Source: CAYZWU01 sp964482235
GTDB lineage: Bacteria; Planctomycetota; B15-G4; CAYZWU01
Reading direction: 5' to 3'
Assembly (NCBI GenBank): GCA_964482235.1
Contig: CAYZWU010000068.1
Location: forward strand, 1-25,870
DNA: 25,870 bases
A model generated the notes under the pieces. The model was not told the origin of the DNA. It was given only the letters and a program-made list of their open reading frames with translations, and did no database searches. The position numbers and the translations under genes are program-made. Positions within the stretch are counted from its first letter, which is position 1, and the number at the start of each line of letters is the position of its first letter. Positions 25,522 through 25,870 of the stretch are shown piece by piece.

Positions 25522-25782
25522 ACTCTGGCTCCAGATTAGGTTGGTTATCAATATGCACAAAAATGGCAATATTTATGCAGTATAGTGCAATAGGTGTTTA
25601 AATCAACAGGGATCCAATAATAATCCAGACTAAGAAACTTCAGGCGCAGGCGCACAGTCGATTTGGAATCATATTCCATGCCTTGATGGTATGTATTTAT
25701 ATAATAATAGGTTATGGAGCGTTGTAGGCGTGTAATATAATCACCAACCTGTCGTTGTCAGAAGCGGATCCAGCCCTCTCGC
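25522..25782. other. AT-rich spacer beside the tRNA fragment
   Basis: No ORF of note. The composition is AT-rich, with runs such as TATTTATATAATAATAGG, unlike the rest of the window. It separates the ATPase gene from the tRNA 3' fragment. The only specific signal I see is the minus-strand promoter candidate at 25579-25606. Confidence 0.6.
25579..25606 (-). promoter_or_regulatory. Candidate promoter of the DUF4143 ATPase gene
   Basis: On the minus strand, TTGATT (25606-25601), a 16-nt spacer and TATACT (25584-25579) lie 57 nt upstream of the ATG. The -10 matches five of six consensus bases and the -35 four of six. Confidence 0.4.
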
Positions 25783-25828
25783 CTCATAACCCGGAAGGTC
25801 GCAGGTTCAAATCCTGCCCCCGCTACCA
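25783..25828 (+). tRNA. 3' half of a tRNA with CAU anticodon (attachment-site-like fragment)
   Basis: The 46 nt from CTCATAACCCGG to GCTACCA have an anticodon loop CTCATAA (anticodon CAU), a 5-bp T stem GCAGG/CCTGC around TTCAAAT, a 3' acceptor strand CCCCGCT, discriminator A and an encoded CCA. The 5' half is absent. The bases before it (ATCCAGCCCTCTCGC) cannot form the anticodon stem, and no D arm is recognisable. Only a short AGCGG at 25763-25767 resembles the expected 5' acceptor strand. The fragment starts at the anticodon loop, a common crossover site for tyrosine integrases. It is best read as an att scar; a decayed tRNA-Met-type gene is the alternative. Confidence 0.75.
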
Positions 25829-25853
25829 GATAGGTGAAAAGGGCTTGGGGCCA

Positions 25854-25867
25854 ATCCCGGCCGGGAT
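25854..25867. repeat. 14-nt perfect palindrome at the window edge
   Basis: ATCCCGG joined to CCGGGAT, with no loop, lies 25 nt after the tRNA fragment. It may belong to a structure that continues beyond the window. Confidence 0.4.
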
Positions 25868-25870
25868 CGT

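Noticed and set aside
25763..25828. Complete tRNA-Met gene
   Set aside because: The bases before the anticodon loop do not pair with CCCGG, no D arm is present and the length is too short.

Overview
The window is a GC-rich, gene-dense stretch of a bacterial chromosome. The gene content is a Gram-negative-type secretome: many signal peptides, right-handed beta-helix proteins with a choice-of-anchor-Q-like SPCxNAG motif, a DUF4097 solenoid, and PQQ-like propellers with WPxFRG motifs. This mix is typical of uncultured FCB/PVC-like lineages (Krumholzibacteriota, Eisenbacteria, Latescibacteria, Planctomycetota). That placement is an inference from protein style; there is no marker gene to fix it.

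Layout. (1) 1-1287: the 3' part of a POT/PTR2 proton-dependent peptide transporter, cut by the left edge. (2) 1712-10824: two large, clearly paralogous secreted proteins that look like TIM-barrel glycoside hydrolases of a family I cannot name. They flank a compact sigma-factor operon (ECF sigma factor, membrane anti-sigma candidate, exported DUF4097 beta-solenoid). The first paralog carries an extra tail of about 236 residues: a duplicated Gly/Asn/Gln linker, then a long Lys/Ala/Glu/Arg helix built of 18-residue repeats. (3) 10945-16514, minus strand: three tandem secreted beta-helix proteins that share one C-terminal domain of about 105 residues. A decayed fragment of a fourth C-terminus lies just upstream at 16773-16871. 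(4) 16897-21242, plus strand: an operon-like run of an ADP-forming acyl-CoA synthetase with its ATP-grasp domain first, a small RelA/SpoT-type HD hydrolase (ATGA overlap), and a GT4 glycosyltransferase. (5) 21369-24121, minus strand: two PQQ-like beta-propeller proteins, one with an ordinary signal peptide and one lipoprotein. (6) 24271-25870: a DUF4143 AAA ATPase on the minus strand, then an AT-rich spacer ending in a 46-nt 3' half of a CAU-anticodon tRNA that has no matching 5' half. This looks like an attachment-site scar of an integrated element.

How the genes may work together. The two hydrolase-like proteins, the beta-helix proteins and the propellers are envelope or extracellular proteins. 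With the oligopeptide transporter they suggest a cell that degrades external polymers. The sigma/anti-sigma/DUF4097 operon between the two paralogs is an obvious candidate regulator of an envelope or secretion programme, but no promoter evidence ties it to its neighbours. The most promising undescribed material is the paralogous hydrolase-like family with its charged helical tail, the shared C-terminal module of the beta-helix proteins, and the tRNA-fragment boundary.
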